Notes under the pieces: model-generated
Told to the model about the DNA's origin: nothing
Databases searched by the model: none
What the model saw: only the letters and a program-made list of their open reading frames with translations
DNA from: Candidatus Omnitrophota bacterium
GTDB lineage: Bacteria; Omnitrophota; Gorgyraeia; Gygaellales; Profunditerraquicolaceae
NCBI GenBank assembly: GCA_026387485.1
Contig: JAPLLQ010000115.1
Location: 1-16,923 of the forward strand
Reading direction: 5' to 3'
DNA length: 16,923 nt
Shown: piece after piece, positions 14,746 to 16,923 of the stretch
How positions within the stretch are numbered: the first letter of the stretch is position 1
Layout of the letters: each line of letters starts with the position of its first letter
Position numbers and translations under genes: made by a program

Positions 14746-15612
14746 TTAAATCGCTAATCTACAGATATGTTTTTCCTGCTCAGTATAAACCCGGTTTCTT
14801 TTAACCAGCTCTTCCCAATCTACTAAATGCCCATCGAATTCCGGGCCATCTACACAGCTAAATTGGGTTTTTCCGGCAACCGTTACCCGACAGCAGCCGC
14901 ACATCCCGGTTCCATCAACCATGATCGGATTAAGCGAAACAATCGTCTTTACCGAATAACCCCTGGTTACTGCGGCGACCTTCTTCATCATCGGAATCGG
15001 GCCTACGGCATAGACTATCGCATATTTATCTTGCTTTAAAAGTTCATCCAACACATCTGTGGTAAAACCTTTTCTGCCGTATGAACCGTCATCAGTAGTA
15101 ATATAAAACTGATCCGATGTATCTTTAAGCTCATTCTCTAAAATCAATAATTCTTTGTTTCTTGCCCCTAAAATAGTGGTAACTTGATTACCTATCTTTT
15201 TTAATGCTTTAGCTACCGGATAGATCTCGGCAATCCCCACTCCTCCGCCAACTAAAATAACTCTTCCGCAGGCCAGAGGGCCGTGGTTTGGCTTCACATA
15301 GCCAAAGCCATAATTTTTAATCTCGGTAGCATGCCCTAAAGGCCCGACTAAAGCATAGAGAGAATCACCGATTTCTAACTTACCAAGAAGTTTAGTAGTC
15401 AGCCCCAATTCCTGAAGGATAATGATAATCGTACCTTTATCCTTATCCGCATCTACCACGGTCAAGGGAATCCTTTCTCCCTCTTTAATAGCCATAATCA
15501 CCACAAATTGGCCGGGCTGGGCCTTTCGAGCAATATCAGGGCTAAGGATCTTTAGTTCAGTTACCCGGGTATCTTGGGTATCTACCAATACTCTTTTATC
15601 TACAATTTTCAT
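14746..15612 (-). CDS. NfnA-like ferredoxin-NADP reductase subunit (FAD, NAD(P), 2Fe-2S)
   Basis: Ferredoxin reductase-type flavoprotein, 288 aa, near the usual 280 aa. FAD-binding ERIPLT at residues 46-51, NAD(P)-binding VGGGVGIAEIYPVAKAL at about 121-137, and a C-terminal 2Fe-2S site of the Asp-plus-three-Cys type: Asp233, Cys238, Cys241 and Cys253 (DGTGMCGCC, then SCVDGPEFDGH). In NfnAB and SudBA complexes this subunit pairs with a GltD-like partner, which is exactly the next gene. Possible roles are transhydrogenation with ferredoxin or supplying electrons to a glutamate synthase lacking its own reductase, such as the stand-alone protein at 9166-10770. The start at 15612 has AAGGAAAG upstream. 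Transcription starts from the promoter at 15713-15740 through the attenuator. Confidence 0.9.
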   Translation of the reverse strand: MKIVDKRVLVDTQDTRVTELKILSPDIARKAQPGQFVVIMAIKEGERIPLTVVDADKDKGTIIIILQELGLTTKLLGKLEIGDSLYALVGPLGHATEIKNYGFGYVKPNHGPLACGRVILVGGGVGIAEIYPVAKALKKIGNQVTTILGARNKELLILENELKDTSDQFYITTDDGSYGRKGFTTDVLDELLKQDKYAIVYAVGPIPMMKKVAAVTRGYSVKTIVSLNPIMVDGTGMCGCCRVTVAGKTQFSCVDGPEFDGHLVDWEELVKRNRVYTEQEKHICRLAI

Positions 15613-15621
15613 ATCTTTCCT

Positions 15622-15685
15622 TAAAAAAACGAAAAAATAGCGCCCTCTCTTTAGCGACAGAATAAGCCGTTAAAGAAAGGACGCC
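15622..15685 (-). terminator. Attenuator terminator before the NfnA-like gene
   Basis: GGCGTCCTTTCTTTA pairs with TAAAGAGAGGGCGC (about 14 bp with G-U pairs, 17-base loop), followed by U6 and, one CG later, U7. The U run ends ten bases before the start codon. Its 5' arm includes the 3' arm of the hairpin at 15679-15692. Confidence 0.85.
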
Positions 15686-15692
15686 TTTGTCC
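15679..15692 (-). promoter_or_regulatory. Single ANTAR-type hairpin before the NfnA-like gene
   Basis: GGAC, loop AAAGGC, GTCC (4 perfect bp), with A1 and G4. It overlaps the terminator. A flanking TGTCT/AGACA pair (15693-15712) has a 10-base AT loop without the signature and lies mostly upstream of the predicted RNA start, so I do not count it as the first hairpin. Confidence 0.68.
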
Positions 15693-15712
15693 TGTCTTTT
15701 AAAATATAGACA

Positions 15713-15740
15713 ATAATACCATAAAAAGTTAGCCTGTCAA
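15713..15740 (-). promoter_or_regulatory. Sigma70 promoter of the Nfn-gdhA operon
   Basis: TTGACA (15740-15735), 16-base spacer, TATTAT (15718-15713), with an extended TG one base before the -10. The expected RNA start near 15706 leaves about 14 bases before the attenuator hairpin. It lies just after the GAF-ANTAR 2 stop codon. Confidence 0.87.
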
Positions 15741-15758
15741 GAGCTTATTGCTTAAAAA

Positions 15759-16487
15759 TTAGGCAGGTTTCCTACTCCTAATCTCCTTGGCAAGAATTAT
15801 GGCTTCAGCTACCTCGCGCATAGATTTACGGCTATTCATACTCTGCTTCTGAATTAGCCTATAAGCTTCAGCAGGTAGAATATTGGCATCCTGGGCAAGT
15901 ATATCCCGGGCTCTTTCAACAAGTTTACGGGTAGTCAGGGCCTCTTCAGCACTCTTGACTCTCAAATCCAACTCGGCATTCTCAATGGCTAAGGCTGCCT
16001 GATTAGCTAAAGTAGTGAGCAGGGATAATTCATTCTTACTAAATTCATGTTTTTTAGAGGTGTAACAATTAAGCACGCCGATTACCCTCCCCTTTACTGC
16101 CAAAGGAACGCAAGCTAAAGAAACCAGACTTTCTTTTTTAGCAATATCCCGGTTTAGATAACGAGGGTCTTCCCGTAAATCTAAAACGCAAATCAGTTTA
16201 TTATCCCGGGCAACTATTCCAGCAATACCCTCACCTAATTTTATATTGGGTTTCTTATTATAAGCTTGGGAGATAGACTGGGTAGCATGCACCACCAGCT
16301 CTTTCTTCTCAGGATCAAGAAGCATAAGCGAGGATATTTTGGAATTCATAATCTCAGCAGTAACCTGAACCACCAGGCGCAAAAGCTCCTCCACATACAT
16401 CCCGGAAGTAATTAAATTGGCGACTTTAGCTAAAGCCTCAATCTGCCTTACGTAAATTTCAAAGTTTTCTTTATTCTTTTTAGCCAT
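15759..16487 (-). CDS. GAF-ANTAR antitermination regulator 2
   Basis: Paralogue of the regulator at 10828-11574, 242 aa. The GAF domain is about residues 20-172, sharing long blocks such as CVPLAVKG and VLNCYTS. The ANTAR domain is about 183-236 and ends in RKSMREVAEAIILA. The ANTAR core here reads ERARDILAQD where regulator 1 has ERAKGILMHD, so its RNA preference or affinity may differ. The ATG at 16487 is one base after the aminotransferase stop codon, and no leader or attenuator precedes it, so it is co-transcribed with that gene and, unlike regulator 1, not visibly autoregulated. It lies directly upstream of the attenuated Nfn-gdhA operon. The GAF ligand is unknown. Confidence 0.92.
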   Translation of the reverse strand: MAKKNKENFEIYVRQIEALAKVANLITSGMYVEELLRLVVQVTAEIMNSKISSLMLLDPEKKELVVHATQSISQAYNKKPNIKLGEGIAGIVARDNKLICVLDLREDPRYLNRDIAKKESLVSLACVPLAVKGRVIGVLNCYTSKKHEFSKNELSLLTTLANQAALAIENAELDLRVKSAEEALTTRKLVERARDILAQDANILPAEAYRLIQKQSMNSRKSMREVAEAIILAKEIRSRKPA

Positions 16488-16488
16488 A

Positions 16489-16923
16489 TTATATCTTTTT
16501 TAAGAATCGTGCGATTCTATTCAAAGCTTCCTTTAAATTATCCATACTGGAAGCATAAGATATCCGGATATACCCTTCCCCCATCGAGCCAAAAGCTGTT
16601 CCCGGAACAACCGCGACCTTCTCCTTTTTTAACAACTGCTGGGAGAATTCCATTGAGGTTAAGCCGCTATTTTTTATACAGGGGAAGGCATAAAAAGCCC
16701 CCTCTGGCCTGAGGCATTTAAGCCCCAGATTATTTAATTCACTAACCACAAATTCTCTCCTGCGGTTATATTCCCGCTTCAGCTGCTCAACTGCCTTCCT
16801 ACCGCTAACTAGAGCCTCGCATGCTGCCATCTGGCTGGTTATTGGAACGCACATAATTGTATATTGATGGATCTTAGTCATTGCCGCGATAATTTCTTTT
16901 GTTCCGCAAGCAAAACCCACCCG
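16489..16923 (-). CDS. PLP-dependent class I/II aminotransferase, C-terminal part
   Basis: C-terminal 144 residues of a fold-type I aminotransferase, cut by the right window edge. The reading begins at RVGFACG, the stretch just after the PLP-binding lysine motif, which lies outside the window. Other family marks are PEGAFYAFP, VVPGTAFGSMGEGYIRISYASS (with the Arg that binds the substrate carboxylate) and the final helix. It belongs to the aspartate/alanine-type group, which uses glutamate as amino donor, but the exact substrates cannot be told from this piece. The GTG at 16918-16920 is an internal Val, not a start. It is followed one base later by GAF-ANTAR regulator 2, so the two form an operon. 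Confidence 0.9.
   Translation of the reverse strand, partial: RVGFACGTKEIIAAMTKIHQYTIMCVPITSQMAACEALVSGRKAVEQLKREYNRRREFVVSELNNLGLKCLRPEGAFYAFPCIKNSGLTSMEFSQQLLKKEKVAVVPGTAFGSMGEGYIRISYASSMDNLKEALNRIARFLKKI

Overview
The window is a dense, single-strand (all minus) nitrogen-assimilation locus from a bacterium of moderate GC content. Type III glutamine synthetase, an Nfn-type flavoprotein pair, a free-standing FMN-type glutamate synthase and GAF-ANTAR regulators together suggest an uncultured anaerobe (for example an Omnitrophota-like or related lineage). That taxonomic guess is inference only. There are no tRNA, rRNA, CRISPR or IS features.

Layout in transcription order (right to left): partial PLP aminotransferase and GAF-ANTAR protein 2; then a sigma70 promoter, attenuator, NfnA-like subunit, NfnB/GltD-like subunit (frameshifted by a 68-bp imperfect tandem duplication) and gdhA; then a sigma70 promoter, two tandem attenuators, GAF-ANTAR protein 1, FMN-type glutamate synthase, a 49-aa Cys protein, and a sigma-70 family factor behind an unusual hairpin; then amt and PII; then type III glutamine synthetase (glnN); then a Fis-like HTH protein and gltB, which runs off the left end.

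The main finding is a shared RNA-level control system. Seven leader sites carry a small hairpin with a six-base loop (consensus AnnGGC) closed by RRAC/GTYY. In six of the seven the loop has A at position 1 and G at position 4, the known ANTAR target signature. In six of the seven sites the 3' half of this hairpin is also the 5' half of an intrinsic terminator, so the two structures exclude each other. Three leaders carry a second upstream hairpin GCAC-AnnGnnG-GTGC. The two GAF-ANTAR proteins encoded here are the obvious antiterminators.

A second layer may exist. The amt, glnN and HTH-gltB leaders begin, a few bases after the preceding stop codon, with RGTTACC, exactly 16 bases, then TACTTGTA. 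That is -35/-10 geometry without a sigma70 consensus. The locus also encodes its own small sigma factor, itself behind an ANTAR-type hairpin. The model is that housekeeping promoters drive the regulator operon and the Nfn-gdhA operon, the local sigma factor drives ammonium uptake and the GS/GOGAT genes, and ANTAR antitermination gates both sets.
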